Shown: positions 32,167-40,074 of the stretch, piece by piece | Numbering within the stretch: position 1 is the first letter of the stretch | Layout: every line of letters begins with the position of its first letter | Assembly: GCF_031458115.1 (NCBI RefSeq) | Contig: NZ_JAVDXV010000005.1 | Coordinates: 248,001-312,000, forward strand | From: Pelomonas asaccharophilus_A | Lineage (GTDB): Bacteria > Pseudomonadota > Gammaproteobacteria > Burkholderiales > Burkholderiaceae_C | Direction: 5' to 3' | Length of the DNA: 64,000 nucleotides | Position numbers and translations under genes: made by a program | Notes under the pieces: model-generated | Databases searched by the model: none | What the model saw: only the letters and a program-made list of their open reading frames with translations | What the model was told of the DNA's origin: nothing

Positions 32167-33078
32167 ATGCAAAGCAACTGGCTCACTTATGCACTGATCT
32201 CGACCCTGCTGTGGGGCGTGTGGGGCGCCTTCACCGGCCTGCCCTCGCAGCACGGCTTCCCGGACACGCTGATCTACGTCGTGTGGGCGCTGACGATGAT
32301 CCCACCCGCCCTCATCGTGCTGGCCCGCGTCGGCTGGCGCGTCCAGCGCGATCGCCGTTCCATCGTGCTGGGCCTGGCGGTGGGCCTGCTGGGCGCCGGT
32401 GGCCAGATGCTGCTGTTCCGTGCGGTGCAACTGGGCCCGGCCTATCTGATCTTCCCCATCGTGTCGCTGTCGCCGGCGATCACCATCGCGCTGTCCTTCG
32501 GCCTGCTGGGCGAACGCACCGGCAAGCTGGGCGTCGCGGGCATAGCTCTCGCGCTGTGCTCGCTGCCGCTGTTCGACCTGCAGCTGGGCCAGGCCGGCGA
32601 AGGCCTGGGCCTGTGGTTCGTGCTGGCTCTCATCGTGATGGCGGCCTGGGGCCTGCAGGCCTACTTCATCAAGCTGGCCAATGTGGGCACCAGCGCCGAG
32701 AGCATCTTCTTCTACATGACCGTGGGCGGCCTGGCCTGCGTGCCGGCCGCGCTGTGGCTGACCGACTTCTCGCAGCCCATCCACTGGGGCTGGAGCGGCC
32801 CGGGCCTCGCGGCCGCCACCCAGGTGCTGAACGCCGTGGGCGCGCTGATGCTGGTCTACGCCTTCCGCTACGGCAAGGCGCTGGTCGTGTCGCCGCTGGT
32901 CAATGCCGGCGCGCCGCTGCTGACGGCCGTGCTGTCCATGGCCCTCAGCGGCGCCATGCCCGCGGGCACCAAGTTGCTGGGCGTGGCGCTGGCGCTGCTG
33001 GCCGCGCTGCTGCTGGCCTTGCAGCCCGAAACACCCTCTTCTTCCTCTTCCCAACCCGTTCAAGGAGACGCCGCATGA
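32167..33078 (+). CDS. DMT/EamA-type permease, putative sugar or amino-sugar transporter
   Basis: 303 residues with about ten hydrophobic helices (LTYALISTLLWGVWGAF, LIYVVWALTMIPPALIVLA, LGLAVGLLGAGGQMLLF ...) and the duplicated drug/metabolite-transporter pattern. It is cytoplasmic-membrane located. As first gene of an operon with KbaZ, AgaS and a sugar kinase it probably imports the sugar they metabolise (GalNAc or galactosamine), or possibly exports a by-product. No PTS or MFS permease is present in this unit. Its stop overlaps the next start (ATGA). Confidence 0.8.
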   Translation: MQSNWLTYALISTLLWGVWGAFTGLPSQHGFPDTLIYVVWALTMIPPALIVLARVGWRVQRDRRSIVLGLAVGLLGAGGQMLLFRAVQLGPAYLIFPIVSLSPAITIALSFGLLGERTGKLGVAGIALALCSLPLFDLQLGQAGEGLGLWFVLALIVMAAWGLQAYFIKLANVGTSAESIFFYMTVGGLACVPAALWLTDFSQPIHWGWSGPGLAAATQVLNAVGALMLVYAFRYGKALVVSPLVNAGAPLLTAVLSMALSGAMPAGTKLLGVALALLAALLLALQPETPSSSSSQPVQGDAA

Positions 33079-34355
33079 AGCTCATGCTCGACCTCGTGCG
33101 CCGCCACAAGCTCGCCGCCCATGGCAAGGCCATCGGCATCCCGTCCGTCTGTTCCGCCCACCCCGTCGTCATCGCCGCCACGCTGCGCGAGTGCGCCGCC
33201 CAGGGCCGCCCGGCGCTCATCGAGGCCACGTCCAACCAGGTGAACCAGGACGGCGGGTACACCGGCATGACGCCGCTGGACTTCCGTCGCTACGTGCAGC
33301 AGATGGCAGCCAACGAAGGCCTGCCCCCCGAGCTGCTGCTGCTGGGCGGCGACCACCTGGGCCCCAACGCCTGGCGCAAGCTGCCCGCCGAAACCGCGAT
33401 GGCCAAGGCCGAGATCATGGTGGCGCAGTACGTGGCCGCGGGCTTCCGCAAGATCCACCTCGACTGCTCCATGAGCTGCGCCGACGACCCCGTGCCGCTG
33501 CCCGAGCCCGAGATCGCCGCGCGCGCCGTGCGTCTGTGCCTGGCCGCTGAACAAGCATGGCGCGACGCGCCCGACCGCGGCGAGCCGCCCGTCTACGTCA
33601 TCGGCACCGAAGTGCCCGTGCCCGGTGGCGCGCACGAAGACCTGGGCGAACTGGCCGTCACGTCGCCCGGGGCCGCGTCGTCCACGCTGGAACTGCACCG
33701 GCACGCCTTCGCCCGTGCGGGGCTGGACCTGGCCTGGGAGCGCGTCGTCGCGATGGTCGTGCAACCCGGCGTGGAGTTCGACCACCACAAGGTCATCGAC
33801 TACCGCCCCGAGAAGACCCGCGCGTTGAGCGCCTTCATCGAGAGCCAGCCCGGCCTCGTCTTCGAGGCGCACTCGACGGACTACCAGACCCCCGAGCGCC
33901 TGGCCCAACTGGCGCGCGACCACTTCGCCATCCTGAAGGTGGGCCCCGGCGTGACCTTCGCGCTGCGCGAGACGCTGTGGGCGCTGGCCGCCGTGGAGCG
34001 CGAATGGGTGGGCGAGGGCGAAGGCCTGGTCGACACCGTGCTGGGCGTCATGCGCGGCGAGCCCGAGCATTGGCGCGGCTACTACCAGGACCCGGCGCGG
34101 CTGGACGTGGACCTCGCCTACTCTTTGAGCGACCGCATCCGCTACTACTGGGCCCACCCCGCCGTGCGCCAGGCCTGCAACACCATGCTGGCCCGGCTGG
34201 ACGCGTCGCCGCCGCCGCTGACGCTGTTGAGCCAGTACCTGCCCCGCCAGTACGAGGCCGTGCGCGACGGCCGCATCACCACGCACACCGACGCGCTGCT
34301 GCGCGACGGCACTGTCCAGGCCCTGCGCCCCTACCTGCATGCCTGCGCTGCTTGA
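33075..34355 (+). CDS. kbaZ: Tagatose-1,6-bisphosphate aldolase non-catalytic subunit (KbaZ/GatZ)
   Basis: 426 residues, the family's usual length. Recognised segments: GIPSVCSAHPVVIAATL at the start, ALIEATSNQVNQDGGYTGMTP, LLLGGDHLGPN, KIHLDCSMSC, EVPVPGGA and FEAHSTDYQTP. The protein supports or chaperones the class II catalytic subunit KbaY/GatY, which cleaves tagatose-1,6-bisphosphate at the end of galactosamine and galactitol breakdown. No KbaY gene is in the window. AAGGAGACG precedes the ATG, which overlaps the permease stop. In some lineages KbaZ-like proteins may act alone, which would fit this solitary copy. Confidence 0.9.
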   Translation: MKLMLDLVRRHKLAAHGKAIGIPSVCSAHPVVIAATLRECAAQGRPALIEATSNQVNQDGGYTGMTPLDFRRYVQQMAANEGLPPELLLLGGDHLGPNAWRKLPAETAMAKAEIMVAQYVAAGFRKIHLDCSMSCADDPVPLPEPEIAARAVRLCLAAEQAWRDAPDRGEPPVYVIGTEVPVPGGAHEDLGELAVTSPGAASSTLELHRHAFARAGLDLAWERVVAMVVQPGVEFDHHKVIDYRPEKTRALSAFIESQPGLVFEAHSTDYQTPERLAQLARDHFAILKVGPGVTFALRETLWALAAVEREWVGEGEGLVDTVLGVMRGEPEHWRGYYQDPARLDVDLAYSLSDRIRYYWAHPAVRQACNTMLARLDASPPPLTLLSQYLPRQYEAVRDGRITTHTDALLRDGTVQALRPYLHACAA

Positions 34356-34366
34356 TTGATTCCGAC

Positions 34367-35527
34367 ATGACCCTGCTTCACCTCGCTCCCACTGACCTCG
34401 CGCAACGCGGCGGCACGCACACCGCCCGCGAGATCGCCCACCAGCCCGACGTCTGGCAAGCCATCCATCAACAGGTGCAGGCCGAGCGGCCCGCGCTGGA
34501 CGCCTTCCTGAACCCGCTGCTGGCCCTGCCCGACCTGCGCATCGTGCTGACCGGTGCCGGCAGCTCCGCCTTCATCGGCCAGACGCTGGCGCCCGCGCTG
34601 CTGAAGCTGCTGGGCCAGCGCCCCGGCATCCGTGTCGAGGCCGTGGCCACGACCGACATCGTCTCCAGCCCCGAGCAATGCCTGCAGCCCGAAGTACCCA
34701 CGCTGCTGGTGTCGTTCGCGCGCTCGGGCAACAGCCCCGAGAGCCTGGCCGCCGTGGAACTGGCGGACCGCATCGTCAAGCGCAGCCACCACCTCGTCGT
34801 GACCTGCGCCGCCGAGGGCACGCTGAACCAGCGCCTGGCCGGCCAGGCACACGCCCATGTGCTGCTGCTGCCCGACGAGACGCACGACCGCGCGTTCGCG
34901 ATGACCTCCAGCTTCACCGGCATGCTGCTGGCCGCCGTCTGGGCCTTCGGTCTGCCGCTGCAACCCGTGACAGCGCTGGCTCAGGCCGCCACCGCCTTGA
35001 TGGGCGCCGAGGCCGACCGCCTGCACACGCTGACCGATGGCCAGCCCTTCGAGCGCGTCGTCTACCTCGGCAGCAACACGCTGCAAGGCCTGGCCCGCGA
35101 GGCCGCGCTGAAGCTGCTGGAGTTGACCGACGGAAAGCTCGTCGCGCTGGCCGATTCGCCACTGGGCTTCCGCCACGGACCCAAGACCATCCTGAACGAC
35201 AAGACGCTGGTGGTCATCTTCCTGTCCAACGACCCCTACACCCGCCAGTACGACCTGGACCTGCTCAACGAGCTGCGCCGCGAAGGCCGCGCTCGCGTGC
35301 TCGCCCTGGGCGCCGCCGGCGCGGCCACGCATGCAGACGACGTGGCGCTCGCGCTGCCCGCCGGCGCGCCCGACCTCGCGCTGGCGCCGATCGCCCTCGT
35401 GTTCGCACAATGCCTGGCGCTGCTCGCCTCGCTGCAGCTGGGCATCACGCCCGACACGCCCAGCGCCTCGGGCACCGTGAACCGAGTCGTCCAAGGTGTC
35501 ACCATCCATCCTCTGATCCAAGGATGA
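34367..35527 (+). CDS. agaS: AgaS-type SIS-domain aldose-ketose isomerase/deaminase
   Basis: 386 residues with two SIS domains. The first runs about 40-210 (LRIVLTGAGSSAFIGQTL, LLVSFARSGNSPESLAAVELA), the second about 215-370 (RVVYLGSNTLQGLAREAALKLLELTDGKL, DSPLGFRHGPKTIL). AgaS converts galactosamine-6-phosphate to tagatose-6-phosphate with loss of ammonia. It follows KbaZ by 11 bp and precedes the kinase, making a galactosamine-to-tagatose-phosphate route. Cytoplasmic. Confidence 0.9.
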   Translation: MTLLHLAPTDLAQRGGTHTAREIAHQPDVWQAIHQQVQAERPALDAFLNPLLALPDLRIVLTGAGSSAFIGQTLAPALLKLLGQRPGIRVEAVATTDIVSSPEQCLQPEVPTLLVSFARSGNSPESLAAVELADRIVKRSHHLVVTCAAEGTLNQRLAGQAHAHVLLLPDETHDRAFAMTSSFTGMLLAAVWAFGLPLQPVTALAQAATALMGAEADRLHTLTDGQPFERVVYLGSNTLQGLAREAALKLLELTDGKLVALADSPLGFRHGPKTILNDKTLVVIFLSNDPYTRQYDLDLLNELRREGRARVLALGAAGAATHADDVALALPAGAPDLALAPIALVFAQCLALLASLQLGITPDTPSASGTVNRVVQGVTIHPLIQG

Positions 35528-35532
35528 GTCCC

Positions 35533-36477
35533 ATGTTTCTCGGCATCGACGGCGGCGGCACCAAGACCGCCTTCGTCCTGATTGACGGCAGTGGCCGGCT
35601 GCTGGCGCGCCACGAGGCCACGACCAGCTACTACCTGGAGATCGGCTTCGACGCGCTGCGCGCGCTGCTGCGCGACGGCGTGCAGGCGGCGCTGTCGCAG
35701 GCCGGCCTGCGCGCTGCTGACCTGGCCCACACCTTCGCCGGCCTGCCCGCGCATGGCGAGGACAGCGAGCTGCTGGCCTCGTTCGACACGCTGCTCGCCG
35801 GCGTCGTGCCCCGCAGCACCATCGGCAACGACATGGTCTGCAGCTGGGCCGGCTCGCTCGCCGGGGCCGACGGCATCAGCCTCGTCGCTGGCACGGGCTC
35901 CATCGCCTACGGTGAATGGCAAGGACGCAGCGCGCGCTGCGGCGGGTGGGGCGAGGTCTTCGGCGACGAAGGCTCCGCCCACTGGCTGGCCCGCGAGGTG
36001 CTGGCGCTGTTCTCGCGCATGGTGGACGGCCGCGCCGAGCCCGGCCCGCTGGTGGACCTGGTGCGCGAGCACTTCGATCTCAAGGTCGACCTGGACCTGT
36101 GCGGCGAGATCAACGGCAGCGCCGCCCGCAGCGAACTGGCCCAGCTCGCCCGACTGGCCACAGCCGCCGCCAATGCGGGCGACGCGCAGGCCCGCCAACT
36201 GCTGGTGCGCGCCGGCGACGAACTCGCGCTGCTGGCCGCCGGCACCGCGCGCAACCTCGGCCTGCCGGCGGGCACGGCGGTGGATGTGTCCTACTCCGGC
36301 GGCGTCTTTGCGTCGGGTGAACTGGTGCTGGGCCCGCTGCAAGCCGCACTGGCCCGTCGCCTGCCCGGCGCCGTGCTGAAGCGCCCGCGTTTTGGGCCTG
36401 AGGTGGGTGCCGCGCTGTATGCCGCTCGGCTGGCCGGCCAGCCCTTGTCGGCTGAAGCCCTAGGCAAGCTCGCGTAG
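35533..36477 (+). CDS. BadF/BadG-type ATPase, putative N-acetylgalactosamine or galactosamine kinase
   Basis: 314 residues. Nucleotide-binding motifs of the sugar-kinase/Hsp70 superfamily are clear: FLGIDGGGTKTAFVL at the N-terminus, TIGNDMVCSW, SLVAGTGSIAYG, WGEVFGDEGSAHWLA and YSGGVFASGELVL. This matches the GlcNAc-kinase-like BadF/BcrA family. AAGGA at 35519-35523 is well spaced from the ATG at 35533, which is therefore preferred over the ATG at 35524 that overlaps the AgaS stop. In context it should phosphorylate the amino sugar that AgaS deaminates. A GlcNAc/glucosamine kinase is the alternative. Confidence 0.85.
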   Translation: MFLGIDGGGTKTAFVLIDGSGRLLARHEATTSYYLEIGFDALRALLRDGVQAALSQAGLRAADLAHTFAGLPAHGEDSELLASFDTLLAGVVPRSTIGNDMVCSWAGSLAGADGISLVAGTGSIAYGEWQGRSARCGGWGEVFGDEGSAHWLAREVLALFSRMVDGRAEPGPLVDLVREHFDLKVDLDLCGEINGSAARSELAQLARLATAAANAGDAQARQLLVRAGDELALLAAGTARNLGLPAGTAVDVSYSGGVFASGELVLGPLQAALARRLPGAVLKRPRFGPEVGAALYAARLAGQPLSAEALGKLA

Positions 36478-36493
36478 ACCCGTCGATATCATT

Positions 36494-36517
36494 CGAAAGT
36501 CGGCCCACCGCCTTTCG
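36494..36517. promoter_or_regulatory. CGAAAG/CTTTCG inverted repeat upstream of the DeoR-family gene
   Basis: CGAAAG (36494-36499) and CTTTCG (36512-36517) in inverted orientation, 8 bp before the regulator's ATG. The same boxes crowd the 31.9-32.1 kb promoter, suggesting autoregulation. Confidence 0.6.
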
Positions 36518-36524
36518 ATCCTGC

Positions 36525-37331
36525 ATGCCTGCCTCAGCCCCCACCCTCGCGAAAACCGAAAGCCCGCTGCTCATCGACGAGCGGCGCCGGCTGATCCGCG
36601 AGCTGGTGCAGAACCAGGGCCGCGTGACGGTGGACGAGCTGGCCGACCGCTTCGGCACCTCCGTCGTCACGATACGCAGCGACCTCAACGCACTGGCCTC
36701 CACCGGTGCCGTGCTGCGCACGCACGGCGGCGCGCTGGCCCAGCGCGACACCGAGGAAGTGCCCATCGGCGTCAAGCAGAAGCTGCGCCACGAGCAGAAG
36801 GCCCGCATCGCCGCCGAGGCCGCGAAGCTGATCCGCGACGGCGAGACCATCCTGCTGGACTCCGGCTCCACGACGGAGGAGATCGCCAAGCAGATCCGCG
36901 GCCTGCGCCTGACGTCGCTGAACGTCATCACCAACGCGCTGAACATCGCCGCGCTGCTGGCGACCGTGCCGCACATCAACCTCATCATGCCGGGCGGCCA
37001 GCTGCGGCCCAACTCGTATTCGCTGTCGGGCCCGCAAGCCGTGGCCGCGCTACAAGGCCTGTATGCCGACCGCCTGTTCCTCGGCGTCGACAGCCTGGAC
37101 CCGGACATCGGCCTGATGACGCCGCACCTGCTGGAAGCGCAGCTGAACGCGCAGATGATGAAGATCAGCCGCCAGGTCGTCGCCGTGGCGGACGCGTCCA
37201 AGCTGATGAAGCGCAACCTGTCCGTCATCGCGCCGGTGGAGCAGCTGGATGTGCTGATCACCGACAGCGGCGCGGATCAGGGCATCGTGGACCAGTTGCG
37301 CGGGCGAGGCATCGAGGTCGTGCTGGCCTGA
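36525..37331 (+). CDS. DeoR-family regulator, AgaR-like
   Basis: 268 residues. The N-terminal winged HTH (ERRRLIRELVQNQGRVTVDELADRFGTSVVTIRSDLNAL-type, about residues 23-62) and C-terminal phosphosugar-sensing domain (ILLDSGSTTEEIAKQI, LNVITNALNIAALLA, VADASKLMKRNLSVIAPVEQLDVLITDSGAD) are complete. AgaR of E. coli, which represses the N-acetylgalactosamine genes, belongs to this group. The shared CTTTCG boxes suggest it controls the TBDR operon, the permease-kbaZ-agaS-kinase operon and itself, probably responding to a sugar phosphate of the pathway. Confidence 0.88.
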   Translation: MPASAPTLAKTESPLLIDERRRLIRELVQNQGRVTVDELADRFGTSVVTIRSDLNALASTGAVLRTHGGALAQRDTEEVPIGVKQKLRHEQKARIAAEAAKLIRDGETILLDSGSTTEEIAKQIRGLRLTSLNVITNALNIAALLATVPHINLIMPGGQLRPNSYSLSGPQAVAALQGLYADRLFLGVDSLDPDIGLMTPHLLEAQLNAQMMKISRQVVAVADASKLMKRNLSVIAPVEQLDVLITDSGADQGIVDQLRGRGIEVVLA

Positions 37332-37341
37332 GCGGCGTTTA

Positions 37342-37710
37342 TCAAGCCACCCCGTCCACCACCTCGGCCGCTGCGCGGAAGGCATCCACCGCCGCCGGGA
37401 AACCGCAGTAGACGCTGGCGTGCAGGAAGATCTCCTGCAGTTCCTGCACCGTCACGCCGTTGTTCAGCGCGCCGCGCACATGCGTCTTCAGCTCATGCGT
37501 GCGCCCCAGCGCCACCAGCATGGATACCGTGACGATGCTGCGCGTGCGCAGATCCAGCCCCGGCCGCTGCCAGGTGTTGCCCCAGGCGTGGCGCGTGACC
37601 AGTTCCTGCAGCGGCTCCGTGAACGGCGTGACCTTGGCCAGCGCCGCGTCGACATACGCATCGCCCAGCACGGCGCGGCGGGTGGAAAGGCCTTCGGGGT
37701 CGAGATCCAT
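37342..37710 (-). CDS. Carboxymuconolactone decarboxylase family protein
   Basis: 122 residues from the ATG at 37710; a longer frame to 37869 is not supported. The segment TRSIVTVSMLVALGRTHELKTHVRGALNNGVTVQEL followed by FLHASVYCGFPAAVDAF is characteristic of PcaC/4-carboxymuconolactone decarboxylase-like proteins. No other protocatechuate gene is present, so the true reaction is uncertain. It lies convergent to the DeoR-type gene with 10 bp between. Confidence 0.85.
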   Translation of the reverse strand: MDLDPEGLSTRRAVLGDAYVDAALAKVTPFTEPLQELVTRHAWGNTWQRPGLDLRTRSIVTVSMLVALGRTHELKTHVRGALNNGVTVQELQEIFLHASVYCGFPAAVDAFRAAAEVVDGVA

Positions 37711-38106
37711 GGCGGCTCCTTCGTGGTGCGCTGCAGCATAGCGAAACGCCGTGTTCGTCCTGCAGAACCATCCACGCCGCTCGGGCGGCGCTGCATTGGG
37801 TTTTCTGGCGAGCACGGCGTGCAGCCGCGCGTCGGACGGGCAGGTGGTGCGACGAGGCCTGCTCGTCACAAGTCAGGCGCGAGAGCGCAGCGGCTCGCAT
37901 CTGTGCGCAACGCAGTCGGTCGTTTTCGCGCGCCGCTGAAGGCGGCGTCGCGCTGGTGTGCGGTTCAGCGCCTCTTCTTTGGTGACTTTCTTCTGGCGCC
38001 GCAGAAGAAAGTTACCCCGCCGCCGGGCGGGACTCCCGGCAATGCAACGAGCAGACGCCAGCTTTCAGAGACAGCAGACAACATCCACCCAGCTGACGCT
38101 GCGCGC
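37711..38106. other. Gene-poor interval with hairpin repeat
   Basis: 396 bp. No credible gene: frames crossing it are low-complexity read-through. It holds the hairpin at 37985-38012 and GC-rich sequence after it. Confidence 0.5.
37985..38012. repeat. REP-like hairpin (ACTTTCTTCTG/CAGAAGAAAGT)
   Basis: Perfect 11-bp inverted repeat with a 6-nt loop, flanked by TTTGGTG and TACCCCGCC. From memory, closely similar TTCTTTGGTGACTTTCTT hairpins are scattered between genes in many beta- and gammaproteobacteria. It is the only copy in this window. Confidence 0.6.
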
Positions 38107-38826
38107 TCACTCCCAGCGCAGGTGCACCACCCGATACCCCTTGGCCTTCAGCGTCTGCAACAGAAACGGCATTGCCCTCGCCGTCTGGTCCTGCGCGTCA
38201 TGCAGCAACACGATGCCGCCGCCGCTCCTGGTCAACTGGCCCAGCAGCTTGTCCGCCAGCATCTGCGGCGTCTGGTCTGGCAGCCAGTCCTCGGCGCCGG
38301 CGTCTATGGACATGACCGTCACGCCACGCTCGCGCAGCGCGGCGCGCATCGCGGGCGTTTCCTCCAGGAAGGGGAAGCGCCAGGACGCAGGCTCGGCGCC
38401 CAGCACCTCGCGGTAGGCGGCGGTCATCGCGTCCAGGTCGGCGATCTGGGAGACGGACCACAGCTGCGAGAAGTGGTCGTGCCTGAAGCCGTGCATGCCC
38501 AGCGTGTGGCCGGCATCGCGCATCTGGCGCGCCAGCGCCGGATGGAGGCGCAGCGGCTCGCCGTTGACGAAGAACGTGGCCAGCACGCAGTGGTCGGCCA
38601 GCGCCTTCAGCACCGCCGGCGTGGACTCGGGCCGCGGGCCGTCGTCGAAGGTCAGCACGATCTCGCCCGGCTGCAGCGTGGGCAACGCGGCATGCTGGGC
38701 CTTGCCCCAGGCGGCGCCCTCTCGCTTGAGCGTCAGCGAGCGGGACGTGCCCAGCGCGTCGGGGCCGCAGGCGGCCTGCGCCAGGCCGGCGCTCAGCAAT
38801 GCCGCCATCGCCAGCCAGCGCTTCAA
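38107..38826 (-). CDS. Exported polysaccharide deacetylase (CE4/NodB domain)
   Basis: 239 residues from a TTG at 38826. That start overlaps the upstream GH27 stop (TTGA) and supplies the basic n-region KRW of a signal peptide ending ...GLAQA|ACG; the first ATG (38808) would leave too short a signal. NodB motifs are present: LTFDDGPRPES (catalytic Asp pair), MHGFRHDHF (metal histidines) and the later RFPF and LLHDAQD segments. It removes N- or O-acetyl groups from a polysaccharide; xylan/xyloglucan-associated acetates or an amino-sugar polymer are both possible. Confidence 0.85.
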   Translation of the reverse strand: MKRWLAMAALLSAGLAQAACGPDALGTSRSLTLKREGAAWGKAQHAALPTLQPGEIVLTFDDGPRPESTPAVLKALADHCVLATFFVNGEPLRLHPALARQMRDAGHTLGMHGFRHDHFSQLWSVSQIADLDAMTAAYREVLGAEPASWRFPFLEETPAMRAALRERGVTVMSIDAGAEDWLPDQTPQMLADKLLGQLTRSGGGIVLLHDAQDQTARAMPFLLQTLKAKGYRVVHLRWE

Positions 38827-40043
38827 CGCGCCAGCTCCGGCGTGATGCGCCACATCAGCACGCCGTGCGACGCGACACTGCCGCCCACGCGGGCCGTGAC
38901 GCCTTTCTTCACCTCGCCGCTCCACAGGTTGCGCGTCTGAGCGCGCGAACCGGCGGGCAGGTTCAGCAACGCCCAGTCGGCCGACATCTCGGTGGCCTTG
39001 GCGCCGCGGTTGAACAGCACGACGGCAATGTCGCCGCCCTGCAGCGGGCGCGTCCAGACCTCCAGGTCGCCGTCCTTGCGCACACGGCGCGCGGGCTGGG
39101 CCAGCGGGTCCTGGTCCACCGCGATGATGTCCTTGTTGGTCAGGATGCGGCGCGTGTCGGCGCTCATGTTGGCCATGTCGTTGCCGGCCATCAGCGGCGC
39201 GGCCAGCATGGCCCACAGCGAGAAGTGGCTCTCGTACTCGGTGACGGTCATGCCGCCGTTGCCCACCTCCAGCATGTCGGGGTCGGGCCAGCGGTCGGGG
39301 CCGGCGTGGCGCCAGCTGTCGACGTTGCGGTCCAGGATGTCGACCATGCCGATGGACCAGTCCTTCTTGCCCTGCCAGGCATCGAAGATGTCGCCGGTGG
39401 TGCGCCACAGATGGCCCACATTGGGCGCCCAGCGTTCGGGGTTGTGCGTGCCCCATTCGCAGATGGACAGCACGATGTCGCGGCCCGATTCACGCAGCGC
39501 CTTGGCCATGATGGTGTAGGCGGCCTCGGCATTGCGCGGGCCGGTGAAGCACCAGTCGTACTTCAGGTAGTCAACGCCCCACTTGGCGTACTGGCGCGCA
39601 TCCTGGAACTCGTGGCCGGCGCTGCCGGGGCGGCCGCCGCAGGTCAGCGCGCCGGCGTCAGAGTAGATGCCGAACTTCAGGCCCTTGCTGTGCACATAGT
39701 CGGCCAGCGCCTTGATGCCGCTGGGGAAGCGCTCGGGGTCGGCCTGGATGTTGCCGTCGGCGTCACGGCTCTTCTGCCAGCAGTCGTCGATGACGATGTA
39801 TTTGTAGCCGGCGTCGCGCAGGCCGTTGGACACCATCGCGTCGGCCTGTTCGCGGATCAGCTTCTCGCTGACGTCGCACTTGAACTTGTTCCACGAGTTC
39901 CAGCCCATGGGCGGCGTGGGCAGCAGCTTGGGCTTGGGGGCATCCAGCTTCAGCGACTCGTGCTGCTCGGCGGCCTGCGCGGGCAGCGCGGCCAGCAGGG
40001 GCATCAACATCAGCGCGCCCAGGCGCCACATCGTGGTCTTCAT
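38823..40043 (-). CDS. GH27 alpha-galactosidase
   Basis: 406 residues. Signal peptide ends near 25 (PAQAA|EQ). All GH27 features are canonical: PPMGWNSWNKF, VIDDCWQ, nucleophile D163 (DYLKYDWC), the galactose-specificity Glu E196 in SICEWG, and acid/base D254 (RWPDPDMLEVGN). A C-terminal beta-domain follows. GGAGACAACCG precedes the ATG. It is the fourth gene of the leftward operon headed by the GH31 alpha-xylosidase and probably trims alpha-galactosyl groups from plant hemicellulose such as galactoglucomannan. Compare the divergent GH27 at 23273-25162. Confidence 0.92.
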   Translation of the reverse strand: MKTTMWRLGALMLMPLLAALPAQAAEQHESLKLDAPKPKLLPTPPMGWNSWNKFKCDVSEKLIREQADAMVSNGLRDAGYKYIVIDDCWQKSRDADGNIQADPERFPSGIKALADYVHSKGLKFGIYSDAGALTCGGRPGSAGHEFQDARQYAKWGVDYLKYDWCFTGPRNAEAAYTIMAKALRESGRDIVLSICEWGTHNPERWAPNVGHLWRTTGDIFDAWQGKKDWSIGMVDILDRNVDSWRHAGPDRWPDPDMLEVGNGGMTVTEYESHFSLWAMLAAPLMAGNDMANMSADTRRILTNKDIIAVDQDPLAQPARRVRKDGDLEVWTRPLQGGDIAVVLFNRGAKATEMSADWALLNLPAGSRAQTRNLWSGEVKKGVTARVGGSVASHGVLMWRITPELAR

Positions 40044-40074
40044 GTTCGGTTGTCTCCGGTGGTCTGTGTCTTGT

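Noticed and set aside
37711..38940. Rightward frames across the 37.7-38.9 kb interval
   Set aside because: The part outside the deacetylase gene is low-complexity and includes the hairpin repeat; the rest is antisense to CE4.
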